From assembly GCA_963715895.1 (NCBI GenBank), contig OY970284.1:5146001-5210000 (forward strand): a stretch of DNA of 64,000 nt, read 5' to 3'. Positions 45,199-54,029 of the stretch are shown in pieces (the stretch's first letter is position 1; every line of letters begins with the position of its first letter). Below the pieces are notes generated by a model, which worked only from the letters and a program-made list of their open reading frames with translations, was not told where the DNA came from and did not search any database. This DNA is from JADGNZ01 sp963715895. GTDB taxonomy: Bacteria; Acidobacteriota; Thermoanaerobaculia; Gp7-AA8. Both the position numbers and the translations under genes were made by a program.

Positions 45199-45363
45199 AT
45201 GGAATGGCGTGAAATCATGCCGCCGGTCGTGAAGCCCGATAACGTCGACCCCAAGATCGCGCACGAGACGTTGCTCGAGATCATCGCCGAGCGTAAGGCG
45301 CGGGAAGAGCGCCGGAAATCGAAGCCGGCCAAGTCCGGCAACACCAGACGAGCGAAACGTTAA
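45199..45363 (+). CDS. 54-residue basic protein, partner of the next gene
   Basis: ATG at 45199 opens 54 codons (MEWREIMPPVVKPDNVDPKI) ending TAA 1 nt before the GTG of the next gene, so the two are clearly coupled. The first half is a short acidic or helical part (HETLLEIIAERKAREERR) and the last 15 residues are strongly basic (KPAKSGNTRRAKR). No family is recognised. Size and coupling suggest a chaperone, antitoxin or nucleic-acid-binding partner of the downstream protein. Confidence 0.65.
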   Translation: MEWREIMPPVVKPDNVDPKIAHETLLEIIAERKAREERRKSKPAKSGNTRRAKR

Positions 45364-45364
45364 C

Positions 45365-45994
45365 GTGAGCGACCGGTCGTACGATCGCAGCGTCTTCGTC
45401 AACTGTCCGTTCGATCGCGCCTATCGGCCGATGCTCCGGGCAATCATGTTCGCCATTCATGATTGCGGTTTCACAGTCCGCTCAGCGCTGGAAGTTCAGG
45501 ACTCCAGCGACGTAAGATTTCAAAAGATCGTGCGGATCATCCGCGGTTCTCAATTTGCGATCCACGACATCTCGCGGGTCCAGCTCGACCGAACCACTCG
45601 TCTCCCACGTTTCAATATGCCTCTCGAGCTTGGGCTGTTCCTCGGCGCGAAGGAGTTCGGTGATTCCGAGCAACATGCAAAGCACTCGCTCGTTCTTGAT
45701 CGGATGCCGTATCGGTACCAGAAGTTCTGCTCAGACCTCGCCGGACAGGACATCGAAGCGCATCACAATCGTCCGTCACGAGCGATCGAGCTCGTGCGCA
45801 ACTGGCTGAGCGGACCAGGCGGAGAACGAGGAAAACTCATCCCAAGCGGGTCCGTCATCGCGGCGCGCTACGAAAACTTCGTGGCTGACCTGCCGCGCTG
45901 GTGCGAGCGGCAGAAGCTCGTCCTATCGCGGTTGACCTACGGTGACGACGACTCGCTGATCACGGACTGGCTTAGAACCAATCCGATCATCTGA
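45365..45994 (+). CDS. TIR/deoxyribosyltransferase-like protein
   Basis: 209 residues from a GTG at 45365. Opens with SVFVNCPFDRAY, a beta-strand followed by a loop; FAIHDISR is a second strand; and NMPLELGLFLGAKEFG supplies a glutamate in the position of the catalytic Glu of nucleoside 2-deoxyribosyltransferases and TIR-like NADases. KHSLVLDRMPYRYQKFCSDLAGQDI is a third strongly conserved-looking block. No membrane segment. A nucleotide- or NAD-cleaving role is possible but unproven; the assignment rests on fold-level pattern only. The pairing with a 54-residue protein is notable. Confidence 0.65.
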   Translation: MSDRSYDRSVFVNCPFDRAYRPMLRAIMFAIHDCGFTVRSALEVQDSSDVRFQKIVRIIRGSQFAIHDISRVQLDRTTRLPRFNMPLELGLFLGAKEFGDSEQHAKHSLVLDRMPYRYQKFCSDLAGQDIEAHHNRPSRAIELVRNWLSGPGGERGKLIPSGSVIAARYENFVADLPRWCERQKLVLSRLTYGDDDSLITDWLRTNPII

Positions 45995-45996
45995 CC

Positions 45997-47466
45997 CTAC
46001 AAATTCACCCACACGCTCTTCGTCTGCATGTACTTCTCCAGCGCGTCCCGCCCCTGATCCCGCCCGAATCCCGATTCCTTGAAGCCGCCGAACGGCAACG
46101 CCGGGTCGTAGAGGTTGTAGCTGTTGATCCAGACCGTGCCGGCTTTGATGGAGCGGGCGATGCGGTGGGCTTTGGAGATGTCGCGGGTCCAGACGGCGGC
46201 GGCGAGGCCGTAGACGGTGGCGTTGCCTTTGGCGATGGCGTCGTCGGCGTCCTTGAATCGGATGGTTGCCAGGACCGGACCGAAGATCTCTTCGCGGGCG
46301 ATGCGGTGATCGACTTCGACGTCGTCGAAGATGGTCGGCTTGACGAAGTAGCCCTTGCCGGTGCCGATGTCGGTCCGTTCCCCGCCGGCGACGAGCTTGG
46401 CGCCGTCGCTCTTGCCGGCCTCGATGTACGACAGCACGGTTTCCATCTGTTCTTTGGAGACCAAAGCGCCGAGGCGCGTCTTGGGGTGGAGAGGGTCGGC
46501 GGCCACCATCTTGCTGGCGCGCTCGGTCACCTTGGCCATCAGCTCGTCGTGCGCGGATTCCTCGACGAGGAGCCGCGAACCGGCGGCGCAGACTTCCCCT
46601 TTGCCGTAGAAGATGGCGTTCAGCGCGCCGCGGGCGGCGGCTTCGAGATCGGCGTCGGCGAAGACGATGTTCGGCGACTTGCCCCCGAGCTCGAGCGACA
46701 CCTTCTTCAACGTCTTCGCCGCGCGGGCCATGATCCCTCTCCCCACCTCGGCGGATCCGGTGAAAGCGATGGCATCGACGCCGGGATGATCGACCAGGGC
46801 GTTGCCAACCACGGAGCCGCGTCCCGGGACGACGTTCAGGACACCGGCCGGCAGGCCGCACTCTTTGGCGTACTCGGCGAACTTAAGCAGCGAGAGCGAA
46901 GTATTCGACGCCGGCTTGATCACTACGGTGTTGCCGCACGCCAGGGCGGGAGCGATCTTCCAGACCGCCAGCATCAGCGGGAAGTTCCACGGCGTGATGG
47001 CGCCGACGACGCCGACCGGCTCGCGCAGCGTGTAGGTGAAGGCGTTGTCGGCGATGGGGATGGTCTCGCCGGTCACTTTTCCGCTCCAGCCCGCGAAGTA
47101 GTACAGGCACTCCGCCGCGGCGGGCGTATCGACGTACTGCGATTCGAAGATCGGCTTGCCGTTGTCGATAGTCTCGATGCGTCCGATGTCGGCGGCGCGG
47201 GCGCTGAGCATGTCGGCGATACGCCAGAGCACCTTGGCGCGGTCGCGCGGCTTCATCTTCTGCCAGTCGCTCCCCGGCTCCATCTGCGCGCGGGCGGCGC
47301 GTACGGCGGCATCGACGTCCTCCGCTCCCGCCGAGGCGATGTCGGTGATCTTCTCCTCGGTGGCGGGATTGGTGGTGGCAAAGGTCTCGCCGGATCGGGC
47401 GTCGACGAATTCGCCGTTGATGAAGAGCTGGTTCCGGATGGTTCCTTCTTCTGGAATCACGCTCAT
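45997..47466 (-). CDS. NAD(P)-dependent aldehyde dehydrogenase
   Basis: 489 residues, the usual family length. General base glutamate in SLELGGKSPNIVF, nucleophilic cysteine in GKGEVCAAGSRLLVEE, and NPATEEKITDIASAGAEDVD near the start. Closest in layout to betaine-aldehyde and broad-substrate dehydrogenases. It overlaps the downstream start of an aldo/keto reductase gene by 4 bp (the reductase is upstream in transcription), so both act on related carbonyl substrates. Confidence 0.94.
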   Translation of the reverse strand: MSVIPEEGTIRNQLFINGEFVDARSGETFATTNPATEEKITDIASAGAEDVDAAVRAARAQMEPGSDWQKMKPRDRAKVLWRIADMLSARAADIGRIETIDNGKPIFESQYVDTPAAAECLYYFAGWSGKVTGETIPIADNAFTYTLREPVGVVGAITPWNFPLMLAVWKIAPALACGNTVVIKPASNTSLSLLKFAEYAKECGLPAGVLNVVPGRGSVVGNALVDHPGVDAIAFTGSAEVGRGIMARAAKTLKKVSLELGGKSPNIVFADADLEAAARGALNAIFYGKGEVCAAGSRLLVEESAHDELMAKVTERASKMVAADPLHPKTRLGALVSKEQMETVLSYIEAGKSDGAKLVAGGERTDIGTGKGYFVKPTIFDDVEVDHRIAREEIFGPVLATIRFKDADDAIAKGNATVYGLAAAVWTRDISKAHRIARSIKAGTVWINSYNLYDPALPFGGFKESGFGRDQGRDALEKYMQTKSVWVNL

Positions 47467-48572
47467 GCCGTTACCGCTTCCTCGACGTACGGGGTAATGT
47501 CGAAGTTCCGCACGTACATCTCGTGGACCTGCTCCATCTCCGCGTCGCTGAGCGGCGGGTGGTCGGAGGAGGCGGCGAATTCGCGGATCTGTTCTTCATC
47601 GTAGATGTTCGGGAGCGCGGAGAGGATGGACTTGTGGGCGTAGAGCCAGAGAAGAGCGAACTGGCCGAGGGTCACGCCGCGTTCTTTGCGCAGCAACTCC
47701 AGGCGATCGACTTTCTGCAAACCCTCCACCATCCAGGAGCGCGGGCGGTGCGAGCGGTGGTCGGTCTCGTCGAACTTCGTGTCGAGTGTGTACTTCCCTT
47801 CCAGCATCCCCGAGGAGTGGGTGACGCGGATGAGGAACTGCGGATCGGGATCGGCCTTCCAAGCGCGGAACGACGGATCGAAGGCAGATGACGGCGTACA
47901 GACCTTCTTCCCCAGCTCGCCTCTCATCGATTCGGGCACGCCCGCGTACGCCGGCCCCTTCGCGGCGGCGAGGATGAACTCGCGGCCGGGGTCCTGCTCG
48001 AGGACGTTGTAGATCATCTGCGTGACCGGCGCGTGGCGCACGGCGTTGGCGTAGATCCCTTCGTCGCGCCAGCCGATGGCCGGGCCGAGGGAGGGACCGT
48101 AGGAGAGGATTTTGCCTTCGCTCTTCAGCGCCTCCAGCGTCTCCCAATGCTCGTCTTCCATTAGCGTGACCACGCGCGGGTTGTGCGGCTGATAGATGGC
48201 GACATGATCGACGCCGAGCCGCTGGAGGGACTGCTCGATAGCGAAGCGGACGAACTTCGGCGACATGTCCTGCGGCAGCTCGCGCTGGCCCCGGGGACGC
48301 TCGGGATTGTTGTAGAAGTCGTAGCCGAACTTTGTCCCGACGATGACCTCGGGATGCTCGGCCAGCAGAGGCTTGAGCATCGTCTCGCCGCGGCCGTTTC
48401 CATACGCGTCGGCGGTGTCGATGTAGTTGATGCCGGCGTCGAGCGCGATCCCGATCAGGCGCCGCGCTTCATCGTCGGTGTAATTGCCCCACCAGCCGGT
48501 GGTGAGTGTCCAGGTGCCAAAACCGAGCTCGGAGAGCTCGAGATCAGTGTCATGAAGCTTTCGGTAGCGCAT
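47463..48572 (-). CDS. Aldo/keto reductase
   Basis: 369 residues from ATG 48572 (MRYRKLHDTDLELSELGFG), chosen because the upstream extension overlaps another gene. The catalytic tetrad fits Asp and Tyr in YIDTADAYGNGRGE, Lys in VIVGTKFGY and His in IYQPHNP. It has the extended C-terminal helix NIYDEEQIREFAASSD. NADPH-dependent reduction of a carbonyl is expected. The two genes form an operon with the aldehyde dehydrogenase. Confidence 0.92.
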   Translation of the reverse strand: MRYRKLHDTDLELSELGFGTWTLTTGWWGNYTDDEARRLIGIALDAGINYIDTADAYGNGRGETMLKPLLAEHPEVIVGTKFGYDFYNNPERPRGQRELPQDMSPKFVRFAIEQSLQRLGVDHVAIYQPHNPRVVTLMEDEHWETLEALKSEGKILSYGPSLGPAIGWRDEGIYANAVRHAPVTQMIYNVLEQDPGREFILAAAKGPAYAGVPESMRGELGKKVCTPSSAFDPSFRAWKADPDPQFLIRVTHSSGMLEGKYTLDTKFDETDHRSHRPRSWMVEGLQKVDRLELLRKERGVTLGQFALLWLYAHKSILSALPNIYDEEQIREFAASSDHPPLSDAEMEQVHEMYVRNFDITPYVEEAVTA

Positions 48573-48585
48573 GACGGAAAAGATA

Positions 48586-49287
48586 TCACCGAGCGGCGCG
48601 CCTGCGACCCTGTGGACCGACGACAGCGAAGGCGTACGTGCCAGTGAAGGTCGGCACACCGAAATCGATCACCTGCCAGTGAACGATGTATGTGCCTGCC
48701 GGGAGTGAGGCAATCGTCGCGGATGCCGTCTGGCAGCGTGCCGGTAGCGGTGTAATGGGAGGCAGTTCGTTATCGACATCGTCGGAAACTGTGACTTCAT
48801 TGCCGCTGATCGAAACGCTCGTCTGCCCAGCGAAGTTCGTCGCGAGCAAGCGCGTGAGCGACAGCACGACAGGCTTTCCGGCGATTGGCGCGAGCGGATC
48901 TACCGTGAACATTCCGTCGCTGCAGCTCGCCGCCGCGGATGTAACGATGAACGATCCCGACATCGGCGAGGAGGTGCTCAGACGAACCGTCACACTGTAG
49001 TAGCCGGGTGGAAGAGTGCCGATCTGAACGAGTCTTTGTCCGCACGGAATGTCGCCGAGAGAGGCCGGATCGGCGTGAACGGTAGGCTGATCAATGGTGA
49101 TCTGATTCCCATCGATGGCGAGGGAAGGCGCCTGGATGAAGCCGAGATATGGCGCTGAATAGGAAAGCGCGACGGGCTGGCCGGCCACCGGGGAATCGGG
49201 CTGAACGGTAACGCCAAGGGTGCAGGGGGCAGCCGAGGCCAGTGCGGAGAAAAGCAGTAGCGCCGCGGCGATCTTCAGTACTTTCAT
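48586..49287 (-). CDS. Secreted Ig-like domain protein
   Basis: 233 residues from ATG 49287, which is preceded by GGAGG. Signal peptide at 1-19 (MKVLKIAAALLLFSALASA). Two similar beta-sandwich units follow, each beginning GVTVQPDSPVAGQPVALSYS or FTVDPLAPIAGKPVVLSLT and ending with GYYSVTVRLS or GTYIVHWQVI, so it is a tandem duplication. Four cysteines could form disulfides. Function unknown; probably periplasmic or surface. Confidence 0.75.
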   Translation of the reverse strand: MKVLKIAAALLLFSALASAAPCTLGVTVQPDSPVAGQPVALSYSAPYLGFIQAPSLAIDGNQITIDQPTVHADPASLGDIPCGQRLVQIGTLPPGYYSVTVRLSTSSPMSGSFIVTSAAASCSDGMFTVDPLAPIAGKPVVLSLTRLLATNFAGQTSVSISGNEVTVSDDVDNELPPITPLPARCQTASATIASLPAGTYIVHWQVIDFGVPTFTGTYAFAVVGPQGRRRAAR

Positions 49288-49300
49288 CAAATCCTCCAAA

Positions 49301-49331
49301 AACAAAACGGCGCGACCTGAGGCCGCGCCGT
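49301..49331 (-). terminator. Intrinsic terminator after the crotonase gene
   Basis: On the minus strand, ACGGCGCG and CGCGCCGT form an 8-bp stem with a 9-nt loop followed by TTTTGTTTTT. It lies 30 bp after the crotonase stop and 14 bp before the start of the secreted protein gene, so the latter needs its own promoter or read-through. Confidence 0.85.
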
Positions 49332-49360
49332 CCGTGGTCACATCTGTATAAGTGATGATA

Positions 49361-50161
49361 CTACTTTCCGGCGAACTGAGGCTTTCTCTTCTGGTTGTAG
49401 GCGCTCAGCCCTTCCTTCGCGTCTTCGCTCTGGAAAAGCTGCTGTTGCAGTTCGCGCTCGATGGCCAGGGCTGACTCGAACGGGACTTCCCAGCCGCTCT
49501 GGACCGCCCGCTTGATGCGGCCGACGGCGCGTGAGGCCTTGTTCGGGGGGCAGAAGCTCTGGGCGTACTCCATGACCCGGTCCCACCACTTCTTGCCGTC
49601 CTGCTCGGCAGGCCAGAGGTAGTTGATCACGCCGAGACGGAGCGCTTCCTCGAATTCGAAGAGGCCCCCTTCGACCATCAGTTCGATCGATTTCGTCTTC
49701 CCGACGAGGCGCGACAGGCGCTGCGTGCCGCCCGTCCCGGGGAGGACGCCCAGGGTCACCTCCGGCAGGCCGCACTTCCCGCCGCCCTGAAGGGCGATAC
49801 GGATGTCGGCGGCCATGGCGATTTCCAGCCCGCCGCCGACGGTGTGGCCGTTCAGCGCGGCGATCACCAGCTTCGGCGTCTGCTCGAGTCGGTTCAGAGT
49901 CTCGTTCGCGTGCAGACAGAAGTAGTACTTGAACTGCGGTGTGACCTCCGAAAGCATCTTGATGTTCGCCCCGGCGGAGAAGAACTTGTCGCCCGAGCCG
50001 CGGAGCACGATCACGTAGACGTCGTCGTCCATACGCGCGCTAAGGATGCACGTATCGAGCTCCTTGTTCATTTCGTAGGTGTAGGTATTCGCCGGGGGGT
50101 CGTTCAGCTCGAGGATCGCCACGCCTTTTTCCACCCGGTAATCGATGAGATTTCCAGCCAT
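49361..50161 (-). CDS. Enoyl-CoA hydratase/isomerase family protein
   Basis: 266 residues from ATG 50161, preceded by AGGAG. Crotonase fold: FSAGANIKML and GGGLEIAMAADIRIA form the two oxyanion-hole loops, and LPEVTLGVLPGTGGTQRLSRLVG supplies a catalytic-type glutamate. It hydrates or isomerises an acyl-CoA in the cytoplasm; the exact substrate is unknown. The 5' non-coding region is filled by a heptamer hairpin element. Confidence 0.92.
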   Translation of the reverse strand: MAGNLIDYRVEKGVAILELNDPPANTYTYEMNKELDTCILSARMDDDVYVIVLRGSGDKFFSAGANIKMLSEVTPQFKYYFCLHANETLNRLEQTPKLVIAALNGHTVGGGLEIAMAADIRIALQGGGKCGLPEVTLGVLPGTGGTQRLSRLVGKTKSIELMVEGGLFEFEEALRLGVINYLWPAEQDGKKWWDRVMEYAQSFCPPNKASRAVGRIKRAVQSGWEVPFESALAIERELQQQLFQSEDAKEGLSAYNQKRKPQFAGK

Positions 50162-50213
50162 GTTGTCTCCTGTTCGGTAAATGCGGCGCGCATTGTATGT
50201 GATGCGGGGGCGG

Positions 50214-50385
50214 GGGTCGGTTGTCGGGAGTCGGTTGTCGGTTGTCGGTTGTCGGTTGTCGGTTGTCGGGGAGGTGGGAGTTGACCGGCTCATCTCCACC
50301 CCACGCGAGAACCGATCACCGGGAACCGACAACCGATAACTGACAACCGACAACTCGATACAGAGGAACCGACACGACAACCGAG
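50214..50385. repeat. Heptamer hairpin element H6 (CGGTTRT type), the longest
   Basis: Left arm 50214-50270 contains about seven CGGTTGT units in tandem; the right arm 50308-50385 holds ACCGACA, ACCGATA and ACTGACA units with some interruptions. It is the largest element of this type in the window and lies between divergent genes (crotonase and GlsB-type protein), so it must contain or sit next to promoters. Confidence 0.9.
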
Positions 50386-50451
50386 AACCTCTCGCACTGG
50401 CACCCTAGTTGCTCAACCATACCCAGTGGACAACCTGAAGGAGACACAACC

Positions 50452-50703
50452 ATGAACATCATCGGATGGCTTCTATTCGGCCTCGTAGTGGGCGCGATCG
50501 CCAAGTTCCTCATGCCTGGACGCGACCCGGGTGGGTGGATCGTGACGATCCTCCTCGGCATTGCCGGCTCGTTCGTCGGAGGCTTCCTCGCTTCGATGCT
50601 CGGCCACAACGAACAGACGGCGGGATGGATCGGCTCGATCATCGGCGCGATCGTCCTGCTCTTCATCTACCGCCTCATCGTCGGCCGGCGCGCCGTCGTC
50701 TGA
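50452..50703 (+). CDS. GlsB/YeaQ/YmgE-family stress membrane protein
   Basis: 83 residues with a good ribosome site (GGAGAC, 8 nt). Three membrane spans; GLVVGAIAKFLMPGRDPGGW and TILLGIAGSFVGGFLASML are the family's transglycosylase-associated signature, and the C-terminus is IYRLIVGRRAVV. Found in many bacteria under general stress control. Followed by an intrinsic terminator. Confidence 0.93.
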   Translation: MNIIGWLLFGLVVGAIAKFLMPGRDPGGWIVTILLGIAGSFVGGFLASMLGHNEQTAGWIGSIIGAIVLLFIYRLIVGRRAVV

Positions 50704-50732
50704 CGACCCAACGCCCCCCGACTCACCCTCCC

Positions 50733-50759
50733 AAGGCCCCCGAAACGGGGCCTTTTTTT
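50733..50759 (+). terminator. Intrinsic terminator of the GlsB-type gene
   Basis: AAGGCCCC and GGGGCCTT form an 8-bp stem with a 6-nt loop followed by a run of T (CTTTTTTTG). It lies 30 bp after the stop codon. Confidence 0.93.
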
Positions 50760-50949
50760 GTGCCGGAAGGAACGGTTCAACGGCCGGCTGTGTTCTTCGT
50801 AGCATGCAACGGACGCCCGCGAAACATTTCGCCGGCTCGTTCGTCTCAAATTGAAAGCGCGGCCACGCCGCCATCCAAACCGGCATGGCGCCGCTCCCAA
50901 CCGTTAAAATGACCAGAAAATGACCAGCAACAAAGGAGCTTCAACCCAT

Positions 50950-52509
50950 ATGAATCCATCCACCAAACGCATTCTGTCGACGATCGCGATCATCATCGCT
51001 TCGGTCGCGTTCGGTGTCGTCATCAGCGCCGACCTCGGCCTGATGCGGCCGTCGAACGCTCAGTCAGCAGCCATCCAGACCACCTCAGGCGGTGTGCCGG
51101 CCGTCTCGGTCACCATCCCGTCGTTCGCCGACGTCGCCGCCCGCGTCATGCCGGCCGTCGTGTCGATCACGTCGACCGAGGTCATCAAGACGAGCGACCT
51201 TCGCAATAAGAGCCCCTTCGGAGGCGACCCCTTCGAATTCTTCTTCCCGAATCCAAACGGACAGCGAAGCCCGCACGGAAAGACTCCGGATGAAGACGAC
51301 GAGCGCAAGCAGGTCGCCGGCGGCTCGGGCTTCATCATTTCACCGGATGGTTACATCGTCACGAACAACCACGTCATCGACGGCGCCAGCAAGGTTCAGG
51401 TCCACTGGGGCGCCGACGAGAACGGCAATGGCGGACACACCAGCGAGGCCAAGATCATCGGCCGCGATCCGGCCACCGACATTGCCCTTCTGAAGATCGA
51501 GGCCGGCCAGACACTGCCGAGTCTCCCCCTCGGCGACTCCGACCGCATCCGCAAGGGTGACTGGGCCATCGCCATCGGCAACCCGTTCCAGTTCGAGAAC
51601 ACGCTGACTGTCGGTGTGATCTCCGCAAAGGGACGGGCCCTGGGGCTGAGCGACCAGACCCGTTCCTTCGAGAACTTCATTCAGACTGACGCCGCCATCA
51701 ACTTCGGCAATTCGGGCGGCCCGCTCATGAACATCAACGGTGAGGTCATCGGAATCAACACCGCCATCCGCGGCGGCGGCGCGCAGGGCCTCGGCTTTGC
51801 CACTCCGATCAACACCGCCAAGCGCCTGCTGCCGCAGCTCCGGCAAGGCCATGTGACGCGCGGCTACCTCGGCATGGGCATCCTCGATCTCTCCGAAGAC
51901 GCGCGCGCGGGCTTCAACCTTCCGCCTGATACGCGTGGCGCACTCGTCCAGACCGTCGAGCCGGGACTTCCGGCGGCGAAGGCCGGACTCCAGCCGGGCG
52001 ACGTCATCATCGAAGCCGATAAACAAACGATCAACAGCAACCGCGCCCTCATCGACTACATTTCCTATCTGCCCGTCGGCAGCAAGATCGATCTGACGGT
52101 CATTCGCGACGGCAAGCACCGTACGATGACCGCCTCGACGATCGAGCGGACACTCGAGACCGACAACAAGACGGATACGACGAAACCCGAAGAGGTCGCC
52201 CCTGCCCGCAACAAGCTGGGCATGTCAGTCCAGGAGCTGACGCCGCAGTTGCGCCAGACCTACGGCCATTCCGACAACATCGCAGGTGTCGTCGTGACGA
52301 ATGTCAAAGAAGTCTCGGCAGCCGGCGACGTCCTCAGCGAAGGCGACGTGATCAGCGAAGTGCAGGGCGAGAAGGTTACGAACCTCGCGCAGTTCCGCGC
52401 GGCGATCGATCGTCTCAAGCCGGGCCAGACGGCGCGTATCTATGTGACGTCACCGGGCCGCAGCGGCGCCGCGATCTCTGGATACCGTTTCATCCACGTT
52501 CCCGCCTGA
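50950..52509 (+). CDS. degP: Do/HtrA-family serine protease
   Basis: 519 residues from ATG 50950, with AAAGGAG 10 nt upstream. An N-terminal membrane anchor or signal (IAIIIASVAFGVVISA) is followed by a trypsin-like domain with catalytic His141 (IVTNNHVIDG), Asp177 (ATDIALLKI) and Ser255 (NFGNSGGPLM), then two PDZ domains (RGYLGMGIL... and LGMSVQELTP...). Periplasmic quality control, chaperone and protease. It has its own terminator and no operon partners. Confidence 0.95.
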   Translation: MNPSTKRILSTIAIIIASVAFGVVISADLGLMRPSNAQSAAIQTTSGGVPAVSVTIPSFADVAARVMPAVVSITSTEVIKTSDLRNKSPFGGDPFEFFFPNPNGQRSPHGKTPDEDDERKQVAGGSGFIISPDGYIVTNNHVIDGASKVQVHWGADENGNGGHTSEAKIIGRDPATDIALLKIEAGQTLPSLPLGDSDRIRKGDWAIAIGNPFQFENTLTVGVISAKGRALGLSDQTRSFENFIQTDAAINFGNSGGPLMNINGEVIGINTAIRGGGAQGLGFATPINTAKRLLPQLRQGHVTRGYLGMGILDLSEDARAGFNLPPDTRGALVQTVEPGLPAAKAGLQPGDVIIEADKQTINSNRALIDYISYLPVGSKIDLTVIRDGKHRTMTASTIERTLETDNKTDTTKPEEVAPARNKLGMSVQELTPQLRQTYGHSDNIAGVVVTNVKEVSAAGDVLSEGDVISEVQGEKVTNLAQFRAAIDRLKPGQTARIYVTSPGRSGAAISGYRFIHVPA

Positions 52510-52536
52510 ACACACCTCAAACAACGTTCGAACGAA

Positions 52537-52564
52537 AAGCCGGCGAGCAATCGCCGGCTTTTTT
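52537..52564 (+). terminator. Intrinsic terminator of the HtrA gene
   Basis: AAGCCGGCGA and TCGCCGGCTT form a perfect 10-bp stem with a GCAA loop, then T6. It lies between the protease stop and the ribD GTG at 52582. Confidence 0.95.
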
Positions 52565-52581
52565 GTTGGACAATCGCTCTC

Positions 52582-53589
52582 GTGCAAGACCTCATGCGCC
52601 GCGCGCTGGAGCTGGCCGCCCGCGGCCGCTACTCCGTCAGCCCGAATCCAATGGTCGGCTGCCTCATCGTGCGCGACGGAAACGTCATCGCCGAGGGATG
52701 GCATCAGAGAGCCGGCGAACCGCACGCGGAGATCGAGGCGCTGCGTAACGTCGATGCCCGCGGTGCGACGATGATCGTGACGCTCGAGCCATGCACACAC
52801 CACGGCCGCACGCCGCCCTGCGCCGACGCCATCATCGCCGCCAGCGTCTCGCGAGTCGTCATCGCCATGCGTGATCCGCATGCTGTCGCCGCTGGCGGCG
52901 TCGAGAAACTGCGTGAGGCCGGCATCGAGGTCGTCACCGGAGTCCTCGAAGAGGAGGCGCGCAAGCTCAACGAGATTTTCGTTCACGCCGTCACGCACCG
53001 CCGCCCCTTCGTGCTGCTGAAGGCCGGCATGACGCTCGACGGCAAACTGGCCACGGTCACGCGTGAAAGCAAATGGATCACGTCCGAGGCCGCACGTCAG
53101 AAGAGCCTGGAGCTGCGCGAAGAGTACGACGCCATCCTTGCCGGCGGCGGCACGGTGGCAACCGACAATCCCCACCTCACCCGACGCCTCGGCTGGAACA
53201 CCGCACGCGCCGGCTGGATGCGCATCATCCTCGACCGCCGCCGGATCGTGCCGCCGGACGCGCACGTCTTGACCGATGGCGGTACAACGGTTCACATCGT
53301 CGATGATGCCGATCTCGACGCTCTTCTCGCCGACCTATACGAACGCGGCATCCATTCGGTGATCGTCGAAGGTGGTTCACAGGTGCTCTCGGAGTTCATC
53401 CGCCGAGGACTGTGGCAGAAGATGATCCTCTTCATCGCTCCGATGATGATCGGCGGCGCGGAAGCGCCATCGATATTCAGCGGCGAGGGCATCGCGAAGT
53501 TGACGGACGCGTATCGGTTTCGGTTTGATCGGGTGGAGGCTGTGGGTGGGGATGTGATGATTACTACTTACCCCTCAGAGTCCTCCTGA
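52582..53589 (+). CDS. ribD: Bifunctional riboflavin deaminase/reductase
   Basis: 335 residues from a GTG at 52582. The deaminase domain (1-145) has PHAEIEAL and PCTHHGRTPPC, the zinc-binding motifs; the reductase domain (about 148-330) has PFVLLKAGMTLDGKLAT, GGGTVATDNPHLTRR and IVEGGSQVLSEFI. It catalyses the second and third steps of riboflavin synthesis. ribE follows, but a TA module lies between them. No riboswitch is seen upstream, where the HtrA terminator sits. Confidence 0.95.
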   Translation: MQDLMRRALELAARGRYSVSPNPMVGCLIVRDGNVIAEGWHQRAGEPHAEIEALRNVDARGATMIVTLEPCTHHGRTPPCADAIIAASVSRVVIAMRDPHAVAAGGVEKLREAGIEVVTGVLEEEARKLNEIFVHAVTHRRPFVLLKAGMTLDGKLATVTRESKWITSEAARQKSLELREEYDAILAGGGTVATDNPHLTRRLGWNTARAGWMRIILDRRRIVPPDAHVLTDGGTTVHIVDDADLDALLADLYERGIHSVIVEGGSQVLSEFIRRGLWQKMILFIAPMMIGGAEAPSIFSGEGIAKLTDAYRFRFDRVEAVGGDVMITTYPSESS

Positions 53590-53677
53590 GAAGGACGTTT
53601 TATGAGTCTGCTGCACCGGTCGCTGCAGAGACAGTCAGCGCACTGCAGCGCGAGGATCGCTGCGGTAGAATCAGGCC

Positions 53678-53823
53678 GTGTATAACGAGTTCACATCCAT
53701 CATCGAGCAGGACGGCGAATGGTTTGTAGCCTACTCACCCGAGAGGACGCTCGCGAAAATCTGGCCGAGGCGATCGCACTCATCCTCGAAGATCTCCGCC
53801 AAACTAACCAGTGGGGAGTGTAG
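53678..53823 (+). pseudogene. Broken hicB-like antitoxin gene
   Basis: A GTG opens VYNEFTSIIEQDGEWFVAYSPE, the conserved start of HicB-like antitoxins. The rest of that domain appears in another frame, EDARENLAEAIALILEDLRQ, running to the TAG at 53821. The middle (the usual IPGANGQGRT segment) is missing, so an out-of-frame deletion has removed it. No intact hicA is adjacent. It lies just upstream of an intact TA pair. Confidence 0.75.
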
Positions 53824-53828
53824 TCACG

Positions 53829-54029
53829 ATGACGAGAGTTCAGGCGCTTGAACAAGAGATCGAACGGCTTTCCCCAGAGGAATTGGTGGAGCTGCGGGTG
53901 TGGCTTGACGAACGCGAAGCCGAAGCATGGGATCGCGAAATCGAACGCGATGCGGCATCGGGCAAGCTCGACAAGCTTTTCGAAAAGTCGATGGCAGATC
54001 ACCGCGCGGGTAAGAGCCGCGAGATTTGA
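53829..54029 (+). CDS. Antitoxin of a type II TA module
   Basis: 66 residues from ATG 53829 (MTRVQALEQEIERLSPEEL). Predicted helical with an N-terminal coiled region, resembling antitoxins paired with RelE/ParE-like toxins; the C-terminus is polar and likely binds the toxin. Its stop overlaps the toxin's TTG by 4 bp, giving tight coupling. Exact antitoxin family is not clear. Confidence 0.75.
   Translation: MTRVQALEQEIERLSPEELVELRVWLDEREAEAWDREIERDAASGKLDKLFEKSMADHRAGKSREI

Noticed and set aside
46165..47604. 479-codon plus-strand frame opposite the aldehyde dehydrogenase
   Set aside because: Shadow of a gene with intact catalytic motifs.
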